A DNA stretch of 64,000 nt from Clostridiaceae bacterium (GCA_016296885.1 JAEDHT010000001.1:1-64000); one strand, 5' to 3'; counted from the first letter of the stretch, positions 44,077 to 53,325 are shown. Program-made: numbers and translations. The notes: generated from the letters alone by a model not told the origin.

Positions 44077-45405
44077 TTAGTTTATATAGCTCAGCTTAAT
44101 TGTTACAGCACGGAAGCCTTCTTTTTTTGCCACACTTATTTCATCGGGTGTGAGCACATTGCCCACAAGGGCATTGGCATCGCTGATTGCGGTGAAAAAT
44201 ATGTATGGTGATTTATAAAACATTGTGTTAAGCACATTTTCATAGTCTAGCTCATCAGATATCACAATGCTTATATATGGCTTTTTCTCTGTGCAGGCAT
44301 TTGCTATGGTGGTAACAAGCTGGTTTTTAGATGCATCATCACCGTTGTATATCATACATTCTTTTTTATAATAATTGGCTTCGTCAGATGTGCAGTCCTT
44401 TAAGATTAGATTGCAGGTTTTTCCATCAAGCAAACTGCTACCAATAAACAGCGAATCGGGGGTGTGATTTATGGAGAAAATCTCATCCTTTACGTTAAAA
44501 TAATCATAACGTGTGACATCACCGCCATCGTTCCATGTGACATCGAGATTATACCATAGTCCATCTATATTTACTTGATTCCACATATGCAGTTCTTCTT
44601 TGCCGGTACCGGTCACACTTACCGCATCAATACCCACAAGGCGCAGAAGATACTGTGTTGCATAGGCATATCCTCCGCAGATGGCTTTGCCGTTCACTAT
44701 AGCACCATATAGGCAAAAAGGTTGCCAATCGGTCTTAGTGTCTATGGCATCTTCGTCATACACGCAGTTATCGACCAAATAGTCGTTTATCACCTTTTCA
44801 CGCTCATATTCACTAAGTCCACCGGGGATAGATGCTATTATAGACGACACCGTGGCACTAAATGTGTTTATCTTATCTTGTATGCTGTCTTTATCTTCCA
44901 CAGCGTAAAGCTGAACCAACGTGGAATTATTGTCATGCACATAGCTGAAATAGTTGCTAAACCAAAACACCTGAGGATAATCAAGGTATATTGCCTGCAA
45001 CACAAGCTGTATTTCGTTGTTGTTGAGATTGCAGTTTTTTACTCTAAGCTGTGGCAGGGTGTAGCGTCCTTTTTTGTCAGCTTCTTCGGATACGGTGTAC
45101 ATAGCTGATTCTATCTTTTCGTATAGGTCACGCAGACTAACATCATTTAGGTTGTTGTAGCCATATTTTACACCTACTTCCTTGTAATAATCAGAACGCT
45201 TGACGTTACGCCATTTCAGCGTTTCAAAATCGAGAGATGAGTCTATATGATCTATGTCGGTGTGCTGTGGGACAATGTTTTCTATGTCGGTTACCTCAGG
45301 CATACTTTCGTGATGTTCTTCATTTACAGAATATTTGTATGGAAATGTGCATGATGCGAGGCACAAAGCCAGTGTCACACATAAAAAAGCTTTTAAAAAT
45401 TTCAT
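44077..45405 (-). CDS. Lipoprotein with transglutaminase-like domain
   Basis: An exported lipoprotein of 442 aa. The signal peptide ends in the lipobox LASC (Cys19). A divergent N-terminal region (~20-200) precedes a transglutaminase-like core at ~225-320, with the nucleophile Cys in GKAICGGYA, His in ELHMWNQV and Asp in NLDVTWND. Proteins of this type are proteases or cross-linkers of extracellular substrates; which applies cannot be told. Its 5' end faces the GG-leader peptide gene across a 204-base gap (divergent transcription). No downstream partner on its strand. Confidence 0.87.
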   Translation of the reverse strand: MKFLKAFLCVTLALCLASCTFPYKYSVNEEHHESMPEVTDIENIVPQHTDIDHIDSSLDFETLKWRNVKRSDYYKEVGVKYGYNNLNDVSLRDLYEKIESAMYTVSEEADKKGRYTLPQLRVKNCNLNNNEIQLVLQAIYLDYPQVFWFSNYFSYVHDNNSTLVQLYAVEDKDSIQDKINTFSATVSSIIASIPGGLSEYEREKVINDYLVDNCVYDEDAIDTKTDWQPFCLYGAIVNGKAICGGYAYATQYLLRLVGIDAVSVTGTGKEELHMWNQVNIDGLWYNLDVTWNDGGDVTRYDYFNVKDEIFSINHTPDSLFIGSSLLDGKTCNLILKDCTSDEANYYKKECMIYNGDDASKNQLVTTIANACTEKKPYISIVISDELDYENVLNTMFYKSPYIFFTAISDANALVGNVLTPDEISVAKKEGFRAVTIKLSYIN

Positions 45406-45549
45406 TTTTTCACCTTATAACGATTGATAATTATCTGCCAAATTTGGTAACAATAATATTATAGTATTATGATGCGGTCTTTTCAATAACTACCATACAA
45501 ATAAATATATTTTTTTGATTACAAATAGATAACATTTGAGAGATATTTA

Positions 45550-45577
45550 TTGACAAAGCGACAGTATATATTATAAT
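45550..45577 (+). promoter_or_regulatory. Promoter of the GG-leader peptide gene
   Basis: TTGACA (45550-45555), a 16-base spacer and TATAAT (45572-45577), both perfect consensus hexamers, 32 bases before the ATG at 45610. Confidence 0.75.
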
Positions 45578-45609
45578 AAGGGTGTAGATTATAAAAGGGG
45601 GAATGTAGG

Positions 45610-45750
45610 ATGGGAAAGAAGGAACAGGAAAAGAAGATTTCCGTAGAGCTGGATGATAAGGCACTGGACAATGTAAGTGGCGGTTACGTTGAGGAGATAG
45701 TTCCTCCGGATATCATTGATAATATTGTGGGTGCAATAACAGAGGCGTAG
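45610..45750 (+). CDS. Small peptide with double-glycine leader motif
   Basis: A 46-codon gene with a strong AAAAGGGGG site 8 bases upstream and a consensus promoter. The product starts MGKKEQEKK and carries ELDDKALDNVSGG, matching the LxxVSGG form of double-glycine (bacteriocin-type) leaders that are cut after GG by C39-type exporter peptidases. Cleavage after Gly25 would leave a 21-residue acidic, hydrophobic core (YVEEIVPPDIIDNIVGAITE plus A) with no Cys, Ser or Thr-rich modification sites apart from one Thr. No transporter, modifying enzyme or immunity gene lies nearby, so an exporter elsewhere would be needed. The secreted-signal role is inference. Confidence 0.65.
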   Translation: MGKKEQEKKISVELDDKALDNVSGGYVEEIVPPDIIDNIVGAITEA

Positions 45751-45905
45751 TCATCCCGACCGGAGTTACTAAATTAAGCGATGAAACGATGATTATTTTT
45801 TCTAATGAGTAATTATAAAAAATAGTCAACCAAAAACAGATGCACCCTATGGGATAGGGTAAGATATTCCGGAATTTCAGAAGGAAAACAAGGAGGTGCT
45901 TGGTT

Positions 45906-46286
45906 ATGGAAAAGAAGGTAATTGCTCTGATTGCTCATGATAATATGAAGCAATCTATTATAGAATTTTGCAACGATTATAAGGATATTCTCTGCAATCA
46001 TACACTGGTGGGTACAGGAACAACATCTAAAAGAATAAGCGAAGCCACAGGCCTTACTGTAACAGGCTATAAAAGCGGTCCGTTGGGCGGTGACCAGCAG
46101 ATAGGCGCAAGCATTGTGGAGGGCAGAACTGATATTGTGATATTCTTTTCAGACCCACTCACAGCACAGCCTCATGATCCTGATGTTAAGGCGCTTTTGA
46201 GAATAGCGCAGGTGTATGATATACCGATTGCTAACAACCGATCTACAGCGGAATATATTATGCATTCCGATTTGCTGGAAAAGTAA
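45906..46286 (+). CDS. mgsA: Methylglyoxal synthase
   Basis: Converts dihydroxyacetone phosphate to methylglyoxal and phosphate, a bypass of lower glycolysis. The 126-aa protein contains GPLGGDQQIGASI with the catalytic Asp, and FFSDPLTAQPHDPDVKAL, both diagnostic. The ATG at 45906 lies 7 bases after AAGGAGGTG; an in-frame TTG at 45900 is too close. The N terminus KKVIALIAHDN is normal. No metabolic neighbours. Confidence 0.96.
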   Translation: MEKKVIALIAHDNMKQSIIEFCNDYKDILCNHTLVGTGTTSKRISEATGLTVTGYKSGPLGGDQQIGASIVEGRTDIVIFFSDPLTAQPHDPDVKALLRIAQVYDIPIANNRSTAEYIMHSDLLEK

Positions 46287-46386
46287 TATATTGCGTGATA
46301 TGTGGATAAAATATGTTGAGAAAGGGGAATGATTTGTATTCTCTTGAAAATAGCTTCAGGGATATAATGCAAATCACACAGAGAAG

Positions 46387-46824
46387 ATGATAGAATATAT
46401 GCCTTACATTTGGCTTGCTGTCATAGTGTTTACAGCGATATGCGAATTTGTCACCACTCAGCTGATATCTATCTGGTTTGTTATTGGCGCAATATGTGCG
46501 CTTGTGACATCGCTTATCACAGACAATGTGTTTGTGCAGGCAGGCGTGTTCCTTGTGGTAACGCTTATAACACTCATAGCAACAAGACCAATCGTAAAAA
46601 AGATGAAAAGCTTCCAAAAAACAGAGACTAACTCAGACCGTGCCATTGGCAAAACAGCGGATGTTATCTTAGAGATAAACAATATGCAAGGTCAGGGTCA
46701 GGTTAATGTTGAGGGCGCTGTGTGGTCGGCACGCAGTGAAGACGGAGAGGTGCTGGAGGTAGGCACCAAGGTTCGCATTTTGAGGATAGAGGGCGTAAAG
46801 CTTATCGTAAAGAAAGAGGCATAA
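46387..46824 (+). CDS. NfeD-like membrane protein
   Basis: A 145-aa membrane protein with three or four hydrophobic segments in the first 80 residues and a C-terminal OB-fold-like NfeD domain (RAIGKTADVI, VWSARSEDGEVLEVGTKVRI). NfeD proteins pair with SPFH (stomatin/flotillin-like) proteins, and the gene directly upstream of one here fits that pairing. The start at 46387 has GAGAAG nearby. Its role in membrane microdomain organisation is inferred from the family. Confidence 0.9.
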   Translation: MIEYMPYIWLAVIVFTAICEFVTTQLISIWFVIGAICALVTSLITDNVFVQAGVFLVVTLITLIATRPIVKKMKSFQKTETNSDRAIGKTADVILEINNMQGQGQVNVEGAVWSARSEDGEVLEVGTKVRILRIEGVKLIVKKEA

Positions 46825-46854
46825 GCCTTATTTATTGAAAAGGAGAATTTATTT

Positions 46855-47754
46855 ATGGGAATATATGCTATAGCAGGACTTATCGTACTTGTGCTCTTGA
46901 TTGTCATAGCCAATATCAAGATAGTGCCACAGGCACACGCATTTGTAATAGAGCGTTTTGGCGCTTATTATGCCACATGGTCTACAGGTCTTCATGTGAA
47001 GATACCTTTCATTGACAAAATATCAAAGAAAATATCTCTCAAAGAGCAGGTAGTAGACTTTCCGCCACAGCCTGTTATCACAAAAGATAACGTAACTATG
47101 CAAATAGATACCGTAGTTTATTTTCAGATAACGGATGCAAAGCTCTATACCTATGGCGTAGAAAGACCGATAAGCGCTATCGAAAATCTTACAGCCACAA
47201 CCCTGAGAAACATAATTGGTGAGCTTGAGCTTGACCACACACTTACATCACGTGACGTTATCAACTCCAAAATCAGAGTTATCCTCGACGAAGCCACAGA
47301 TGCATGGGGTATTAAGGTGAACAGAGTTGAGCTTAAAAACATTTTGCCACCAAGAGAGATTCAAGAGGCAATGGAGAAGCAGATGAAGGCAGAGCGTGAG
47401 CGTCGTGCAAGAATTTTGGATGCTGAGGGTGAAAAACGCAGTGAAATCCTTGTTGCAGAGGGCCACAAGGAGGCAGCCATACTCAAGGCAGATGCTGTGA
47501 AAGAAACTAAGATTCGTGAGGCACAGGGTGAAGCTGAGGCTATTCTCGCAGTGCAGACAGCATATGCAGATGCACTTAAGCTCCTGAACGAGGCTAACCC
47601 TAACGATAAGGTTATTGCTCTCAAGAGCCTAGAGGCATTTGGCAAGGCAGCAGACGGCAAGGCTACAAAGATTATCATACCATCTGAAATACAGTCTATG
47701 GCAGGCTTGGCTGCATCTATAAAAGAGCTTGTTATCACAGATGATAAGCAATAA
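46855..47754 (+). CDS. SPFH/Band 7 protein (QmcA/stomatin-like)
   Basis: A 299-aa membrane-anchored stomatin-type protein. An N-terminal hydrophobic segment (~3-22) is followed by the SPFH domain (RFGAYYATWSTGLHVKIPF to about residue 190) and an Ala/Glu-rich coiled coil (~175-245, AEGEKRSEILVAEGHKEAAI). AAGGAGA precedes the ATG. It forms a two-gene unit with the NfeD-like gene upstream. Such proteins organise membrane domains and can partner membrane proteases. Confidence 0.94.
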   Translation: MGIYAIAGLIVLVLLIVIANIKIVPQAHAFVIERFGAYYATWSTGLHVKIPFIDKISKKISLKEQVVDFPPQPVITKDNVTMQIDTVVYFQITDAKLYTYGVERPISAIENLTATTLRNIIGELELDHTLTSRDVINSKIRVILDEATDAWGIKVNRVELKNILPPREIQEAMEKQMKAERERRARILDAEGEKRSEILVAEGHKEAAILKADAVKETKIREAQGEAEAILAVQTAYADALKLLNEANPNDKVIALKSLEAFGKAADGKATKIIIPSEIQSMAGLAASIKELVITDDKQ

Positions 47755-47786
47755 ACAGACAGTAAGTATTAATGTAAAAATTTTGG

Positions 47787-48105
47787 GCTGTTGCATTAGG
47801 TTTAATATGCACAAATAAACGAGGTTGTTATCAAAATTGGCTCCCTCTGACGAGGGAGCTGTCGAGTGAAACGAGACTGAGGGAGAGAAAAACTGCTTTT
47901 TTGCAGTATTTTTACCTTTTTTCTCTCCCTCCGTCAAAACTTCCTCAGCCTCCCTTGTGTAAATGGAGGTGGATTTTGCGAAGCAAAAGACGGAGGGATT
48001 GTATAGTAAATATATCACAAAACAACCCCTCAGACAGCGTTGCTGACAGCTCCCCTTTCACAGGGGAGCCTGGCAAATTGTGCAAATTACCTCTAGTGCA
48101 ACAGT
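47787..48105. mobile_element. MITE-like element with terminal inverted repeats (medium form)
   Basis: The left end GCTGTTGCATTAGGTTTAAT (to TGCACAA at 47814) is inverted relative to the right end (TTGTGCAAA from 48078 to GTGCAACAG ending 48104). It contains one full GAGGGAGAGAAAA/TTTTCTCTCCCTC unit plus the CCTTGTGTAAATGGAGGTGG and CCCCTTTCACAGGGGAGCC modules. No transposase. It lies between the SPFH gene and prmA. Confidence 0.7.
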
Positions 48106-48161
48106 CCTTTTTTGTTGTGAAAAATGTCGTTTAAAAGTTTTGGCAATTTGCTTGCATTATA

Positions 48162-48190
48162 TTGACAAAGCTTTTTGTGAGAAATATAAT
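48162..48190 (+). promoter_or_regulatory. Promoter of prmA
   Basis: TTGACA (48162-48167), a 17-base spacer and TATAAT (48185-48190), 33 bases before the ATG. Confidence 0.78.
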
Positions 48191-48223
48191 AGATGAGGAA
48201 AAAAGCTTGATGGAGGACGTTAA

Positions 48224-49141
48224 ATGAACTGGGTAGAAATCACTATTGAGCTTTCGGTGGAAGACCTCGAAAAAGCAGGCAATATAGCCAATATGGTGGT
48301 GCCTTATGGAATATATATAGAGGATTATTCTGAGCTGGAAGCCGAAGTGCTTGAGATAGCAAATATAGACTTGATAGATGAAGACTTGTTGCAGAAAGAC
48401 AGAAGCAAGGGATTGATACATATCTATATTAGCCCTGAGGATAACCCTCTTGAGGCTGTGGCTTATCTTAAAGAAAGATACGATAGCGAAAATATAGAGT
48501 ATGATATCAGGCTGACAGATTGCGAAGACGAGGACTGGCTAAATAACTGGAAACAGTATTTCCATCCGATACCGGTAGGCGAAAAGCTTCTTATTCGTCC
48601 TACATGGCGTGATAAATACGATGCTGGTGACAGAGTGGTGATAAATCTTGATCCGGGCCTTGCCTTTGGTACCGGCACGCACGAAACCACAAGACTGTGC
48701 TTGCAGGCACTGGAAAAATATGTTTCCGACGGCACAAGAGTGCTTGATGTGGGCTGTGGCAGTGGTATACTGGGCATTGCGGCTTTGTTGCTTGGAGCAG
48801 ACAGTGCCGAGGGAGTCGATATAGACGAGCTTGCTGTTAAGACCGCTAAAGAAAACGCAGTGCTTAACCATGTGGAAGACAAAATTTTGCTTCGCCATGG
48901 CAACCTTGCCGATAAAGCATCTGGTATTTACAATGTAATCACAGCTAATATCGTGGCAGACGCCATCATTATGTTATCATCTGATATATCACAGTTTATG
49001 GACAAGGATAGCATTTATATAATGAGCGGTATTATTGATTGCAGAGTAGACGAAGTAAGAGAATCTCTCAAATCAAAGTTTGAGCTGATAGAAGAGCTGG
49101 AGGAGAGAGGCTGGTATTGCCTTATTGCAAAATTAAAGTAA
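48224..49141 (+). CDS. prmA: Ribosomal protein L11 methyltransferase
   Basis: SAM-dependent methylation of ribosomal protein L11. The N-terminal substrate-binding domain starts WVEITIELSVEDLEKAGNIA. The signature LDPGLAFGTGTHETTRLCLQ (near residue 145) and the SAM motif VLDVGCGSGILGIAALLLGA are both present. TANIVADAI is the family's post-motif equivalent. At 305 aa it is full length. GGAGGACGTTAA precedes the ATG. The next gene starts 23 bases after the stop. Confidence 0.96.
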   Translation: MNWVEITIELSVEDLEKAGNIANMVVPYGIYIEDYSELEAEVLEIANIDLIDEDLLQKDRSKGLIHIYISPEDNPLEAVAYLKERYDSENIEYDIRLTDCEDEDWLNNWKQYFHPIPVGEKLLIRPTWRDKYDAGDRVVINLDPGLAFGTGTHETTRLCLQALEKYVSDGTRVLDVGCGSGILGIAALLLGADSAEGVDIDELAVKTAKENAVLNHVEDKILLRHGNLADKASGIYNVITANIVADAIIMLSSDISQFMDKDSIYIMSGIIDCRVDEVRESLKSKFELIEELEERGWYCLIAKLK

Positions 49142-49164
49142 TTACATAAAAGGAGTATTTTACC

Positions 49165-49725
49165 ATGAAAAACAAGAAATCAACATCAGAAAAAATTAAT
49201 CTTATATTTTCAGCATTTCTAATTTTTGCATTTATTATTTGTACATATTTTATAGGTTCATATTCTACTACTATTGCAAATGATGTGTTGAGAAACGCAG
49301 TGCCTGTTATTCTGTTTATAGTTTTTGGACTCTTTCTCTTTTATGCCACAAGAGTGGGCGATGGTAAGCCTGTTTACAGAGTAAGCGCAGCAGTGCTTTT
49401 GCTTATCGTTTGCCCTAGCCTTTATATATTGCTTGCATATTTGCTTGAGGCATTGCCTTTGCATGAGCAGATAGCCACATATGGAGATACTATGACCAAA
49501 ATCGCCGCCGTAGCACTGGGTTATGGCTTGCCATATTCATTTGTAAGTGGATTTGAGCTGGCTTGTGATGATGCAGAAGAGCTCGTAGAGGATGATATGG
49601 CTCAAGATACTTCAGCAGAAGAAGAGGAAAAAACAATATCAGAATATAACACAGAAGAATCAGATGCAGAAGATGCAAATAGCACCGACAACACCGAGAA
49701 TGAATCTGATGCTACTGAGGAATAA
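49165..49725 (+). CDS. Membrane protein with acidic tail, unknown function
   Basis: A 186-aa protein with three clear hydrophobic segments (~12-33, ~45-63, ~72-95) and a weaker one (~108-128), followed by a strongly acidic tail of Glu, Asp, Ser and Thr (residues ~130-186). It is placed between prmA and the Mrp gene, with AAGGAG upstream. Family not recognised. Confidence 0.8.
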   Translation: MKNKKSTSEKINLIFSAFLIFAFIICTYFIGSYSTTIANDVLRNAVPVILFIVFGLFLFYATRVGDGKPVYRVSAAVLLLIVCPSLYILLAYLLEALPLHEQIATYGDTMTKIAAVALGYGLPYSFVSGFELACDDAEELVEDDMAQDTSAEEEEKTISEYNTEESDAEDANSTDNTENESDATEE

Positions 49726-49767
49726 TATATAAATTAAATTAATAATTAGATAACGGAGGAAAAAAGG

Positions 49768-50586
49768 GTGGAATGTACACACGATTGCTCAAGCTGTTCA
49801 GAAAAGTGCAGTTCGAGAGAAAATACAATACCAAAGGAAAAATTAAACGAGCTTAGCTCTGTAAAAAAGGTGATAGGAGTTATCAGTGGTAAGGGAGGCG
49901 TAGGAAAATCCCTTGTAACATCTTTGCTTGCTGTTGCTATGAACAGAAGAGGTTTTAAGTCTGCTATACTAGATGCAGATATAACAGGCCCATCTATCCC
50001 TACAATATTTGGTGCAAAATCAAAGGCTATGGGCAACGATTTTGGTTTACTACCAAACACAACTAAAACAGGCATTGATATAATGTCTATAAATATGCTT
50101 TTGCAAAACGAAACAGACCCTGTTATTTGGAGAGGTCCTGTTATCGCCGGCACAGTTAAGCAATTCTGGAGCGAGGTTATCTGGAAAGACGTTGATTATA
50201 TGTTTGTGGATATGCCACCGGGAACAGGCGATGTGCCACTTACAGTTTTTCAATCGTTGCCGGTTGACGGAATAGTAGTGGTAACATCCCCTCAAGAGCT
50301 TGTTTCTATGATAGTTTCCAAGGCTGTTAAAATGGCAGAGATGATGAATATCCCTGTGCTGGGCCTTGTGGAAAATATGAGCTACTTCGAGTGTCCTGAT
50401 TGCCACCAGAAGCATAGCATCTATGGCGAAAGCAATATTGACAAAATTGCTGATGAATATGGCTTAAAGGTGCTGGGTAAGCTTCCAATCGACCCAGACC
50501 TCGCAAAATGCTGTGACACAGGCACATTAGAGCTTTATAGCCGTGACTTGCTAGAAGAAGCAGCCGATATTATCGAGAAAATATAA
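49768..50586 (+). CDS. Mrp/NBP35-type iron-sulfur carrier ATPase
   Basis: A P-loop ATPase implicated in Fe-S cluster delivery. The start codon is GTG at 49768 with CGGAGGAA upstream. The first 15 residues carry four Cys (MECTHDCSSCSEKC), an NBP35-like cluster-binding segment. The deviant Walker A is GKGGVGKSLVTS near residue 42. MPPGTGDVPLTVFQSLPVDG is the Mrp signature. A CxxC (ECPDCH) near residue 210 is the usual bridging site. 272 aa, full length. A MITE-like element begins 24 bases after the stop. Confidence 0.93.
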   Translation: MECTHDCSSCSEKCSSRENTIPKEKLNELSSVKKVIGVISGKGGVGKSLVTSLLAVAMNRRGFKSAILDADITGPSIPTIFGAKSKAMGNDFGLLPNTTKTGIDIMSINMLLQNETDPVIWRGPVIAGTVKQFWSEVIWKDVDYMFVDMPPGTGDVPLTVFQSLPVDGIVVVTSPQELVSMIVSKAVKMAEMMNIPVLGLVENMSYFECPDCHQKHSIYGESNIDKIADEYGLKVLGKLPIDPDLAKCCDTGTLELYSRDLLEEAADIIEKI

Positions 50587-50610
50587 TAACAAATACAAAA
50601 ATCAAAAAGA

Positions 50611-50828
50611 GCTGTTGCATTAAGGTCAATATGCACAAATAAACGAGGCTGTTATCAAGATCGGCTCCCTCTGACGAGGGAGCTGTCGAGTGAAACGAGA
50701 CTGAGGGAGAGAAAAACTGCATTTTTGCAGAATTTTTATCTTTTCTCTCCCTCCGTCAAAACTTCGTTTTGCCACCTCCCTCATCAGAGGGAGGCGCAAA
50801 TTGTGCAAATCGACTCTAGTGCGACAGC
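50611..50828. mobile_element. MITE-like element with terminal inverted repeats (minimal form)
   Basis: This is the cleanest copy: 218 bases. The left end GCTGTTGCATTAAGGTCAAT (then ATGCACAA) and the right end TTGTGCAAATCGACTCTAGT (then GCGACAGC) are inverted relative to each other over about 28 bases with several mismatches. Inside are CCCTCTGACGAGGGAGC, one GAGGGAGAGAAAA hairpin unit and GAGGGAGGCGC. No coding capacity. The following bases (50829-51061) hold A/T-rich sequence and the secD promoter. Confidence 0.75.
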
Positions 50829-50967
50829 TTTGTTTTTTTGTTAAATAGTTAATAAAAAACGGTTTTTATTAATTTCGAAGGATGAGTAAAATAACAATAA
50901 AAAAGCATCAGAAAAAACCGCATTTTACAAAAAAATAATAAATAATGGGAAATATTGCTTATTTCCA

Positions 50968-50996
50968 TTGACTTTTTAATAAAAAAAAATTATAAT
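50968..50996 (+). promoter_or_regulatory. Promoter of secDF
   Basis: TTGACT (50968-50973), a 17-base spacer and TATAAT (50991-50996), 66 bases before the secD start. Confidence 0.7.
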
Positions 50997-51061
50997 TGAT
51001 ACGTTACCGTCTGCAATAGGATATTATTGTAGGCAATAAAATAAACGGAGGTTACTAAAGA

Positions 51062-52393
51062 ATGAAAAGAGTACCAAAATTCTTGTTCATCATCTTGGCT
51101 CTTTTGATTGCTTCACTCAGCGTTTTGTCTGTTGTCGGCGTATATAGCCGTACAGGTGACAACCAGACAGCTGTTATCAAGGGCATCAAGGATATAAGAT
51201 GGGGAATCGACATTAAGGGAGGCGTCGAGGCAACATTTAAGCCGGAGGGCGACTATAAAGCCACAGAAGGCGAGATTGAATCGGCAAAAGCAATTATCGA
51301 AACACGTCTTGTTGCTAACAATATCACAGACTATGAGCTGTATGCAGACGCTTCAAACGGACGTATAATTGTGCGCTACCCTTGGAAAGAAGACGAAAAG
51401 GACTTCGATCCGGAAAAAGCAATTCAGGAAATTTCAGCCACAGCAGAGCTCACATTTAAGGCTGGTTCAACATACGAAAGCGAAACACTCGTAGATGGTT
51501 CTATGGTTTCTAAGGCAGAAGCCGGTGTAGATAACGCAGGTAACTATCTTGTTTCTCTTGAAATGAATGCAGAGGGTACAACTGCCTTTGCAGAGGCTAC
51601 AGAAAAGCAACTTAATGATGTGCTTTCAATCTGGATGGATGATGTTATGATTTCATCTCCTACAGTTAACAGCGTTATCTCAGATGGTAAATCTCAGATT
51701 ACAGGCGATTTTACAGCTGAAGAAGCTAACGATCTTGCTACAAAGATTAATGCCGGTGCACTTCCATTTAAGCTCGAAACAGTAAGCTTCGGTTCTGTTA
51801 GCCCAACACTTGGTTCTAACTCACTTTCTTCAATGGCAATTGCAGGCGCCATCGCAATGGTATTGGTATCATTGTTCTTGATCATATTCTACAGACTTCC
51901 TGGATTTATCTCTGTTATCGCACTCTGCGGTCAAATGGCACTCACAATTGCATCTATCTCAGGATTTTTCCCTGTGTTTAACAGCTTTACAATGACATTG
52001 CCGGGTATTGCAGGTCTTATTCTTTCAATTGGTATCGGTTGTGATGCTAATATCATTACAGCAGAACGTATCAAAGAAGAGCTTCGCACGGGCAAGAGTG
52101 TCGAGAGAGCAGTTTATAAGGGTTGCCAAAACAGCTTGTGGGCTATAGTAGATGGTAACATGACAATTGTTATCGTTTCTGTTATCCTCATGCTCGTGTT
52201 TGGTCCTTCAAACATCCTCTCAAGATTCTTCGGACTTTCCACAACAGGTGCAATCTATTCATTTGGTTATACACTCCTTATGGGCGTTATTTCCAACTTT
52301 ATCATGGGCGTTCTTTGCGGAAGAACAATGTTCAAGGCTTGCTCCGGAATTAAATCTCTCCGTAAAAACTGGCTTTGGGGAGGTAAAAAATAA
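51062..52393 (+). CDS. secD: Protein translocase subunit SecD
   Basis: Accessory membrane component that drives late steps of Sec-dependent export using the proton-motive force. An N-terminal TM (~6-25) is followed by the extracytoplasmic P1 region (IRWGIDIKGGVEATFKPEG) and five further TM segments from ~260 to ~430. The membrane part includes LPGIAGLILSIGIGCDANI, the RND-type motif. At 443 aa it is somewhat short, as in other clostridia. ACGGAGGTT lies upstream of the ATG. It overlaps secF by one base (TAATG). Confidence 0.95.
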   Translation: MKRVPKFLFIILALLIASLSVLSVVGVYSRTGDNQTAVIKGIKDIRWGIDIKGGVEATFKPEGDYKATEGEIESAKAIIETRLVANNITDYELYADASNGRIIVRYPWKEDEKDFDPEKAIQEISATAELTFKAGSTYESETLVDGSMVSKAEAGVDNAGNYLVSLEMNAEGTTAFAEATEKQLNDVLSIWMDDVMISSPTVNSVISDGKSQITGDFTAEEANDLATKINAGALPFKLETVSFGSVSPTLGSNSLSSMAIAGAIAMVLVSLFLIIFYRLPGFISVIALCGQMALTIASISGFFPVFNSFTMTLPGIAGLILSIGIGCDANIITAERIKEELRTGKSVERAVYKGCQNSLWAIVDGNMTIVIVSVILMLVFGPSNILSRFFGLSTTGAIYSFGYTLLMGVISNFIMGVLCGRTMFKACSGIKSLRKNWLWGGKK

Positions 52394-53325
52394 TGAAAAC
52401 AAATATCAAATTTGCTGAAAATGTTAAAAAATATGTTTGCGTTTCTGCAATTATTATTCTTGTTGGTATCGTGTGCAACATTATTTTTGGTGTGCGTCTT
52501 GATATTCAATTCTCGGGTGGTACAATCCTCACATACTCCTACACAGGCGATATCGCTGAAACTGAATTAAAGGATTATGTTCAGGAGATCACAAAAGACA
52601 AAATCACAACAACCATCACAGATGACTTTTCATCAAATGGTCACATCATATCTGTTCAGTTCTCAGGAAACAAGGCTATCTCACCTGATGAGCAGAAGGA
52701 TATCATCTCAAAGCTTAACGAAAAATACGCTGACAACAACTTCGAGCGCAGAGAATCAACATCTGTAGAGCCTACAATGGGCTTTATGTTCCTTATCAAA
52801 TGCTTGTGCGCTATAGGTATTGCAGCTATATTGATGGTTATATATGTTGCGTTTAGATTTAGAAAGATCGGTGGTCTTTCTGCAGGATGTATGGCTTTGG
52901 TAGCATTGTTACAGGATATCGTAATCGTTTATTTTGTATTCGTTATCCTAAGATTACCAATCGACAGTAACTTTATGGCTGTTATCCTTATGATCATCGG
53001 TTACTCACTCAACGATACAATCGTTATTTACGACAGAGTAAGAGAAAACCGCAGACTTATGGGAAGATATGCTACAGATGCAGAAGTGTTTAACAAGAGC
53101 GCAAACCAGATGCTCAAGCGTACAATCTTCACATCTTTCACAACAGTTCTTGCTATTGGTGTAGTTCTTGTAGTTGCTACAATTATGAATATCGAGTCTG
53201 TTAAGAGCTTTGCTCTTCCAATGATGTTTGGTGTAATTTGCGGTTGCTATAGCTCAAACTGCATTGCCGGTCCTCTATGGGTTGCATGGAGAAACCGTAA
53301 AGCTAAAAGATTAGCAAAAGACTAA
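52393..53325 (+). CDS. secF: Protein translocase subunit SecF
   Basis: Partner of SecD. The first TM (~17-36) leads to GVRLDIQFSGGTILTYSYTG, the SecF signature, followed by an extracytoplasmic domain and five TM segments. MIIGYSLNDTIVIYDRVREN is the conserved motif of the membrane domain. 310 aa, full length. Translation is probably coupled to secD through the one-base overlap. The large exported proteins directly downstream would be clients of this system, though genomic adjacency alone does not show it. Confidence 0.96.
   Translation: MKTNIKFAENVKKYVCVSAIIILVGIVCNIIFGVRLDIQFSGGTILTYSYTGDIAETELKDYVQEITKDKITTTITDDFSSNGHIISVQFSGNKAISPDEQKDIISKLNEKYADNNFERRESTSVEPTMGFMFLIKCLCAIGIAAILMVIYVAFRFRKIGGLSAGCMALVALLQDIVIVYFVFVILRLPIDSNFMAVILMIIGYSLNDTIVIYDRVRENRRLMGRYATDAEVFNKSANQMLKRTIFTSFTTVLAIGVVLVVATIMNIESVKSFALPMMFGVICGCYSSNCIAGPLWVAWRNRKAKRLAKD

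Noticed and set aside
45751..45905. A second small peptide or immunity gene after the GG-leader peptide
   Set aside because: No frame with a start codon and ribosome binding site of more than a few codons; only a short hairpin (ACCCTAT/ATAGGGT) without a T run before mgsA.
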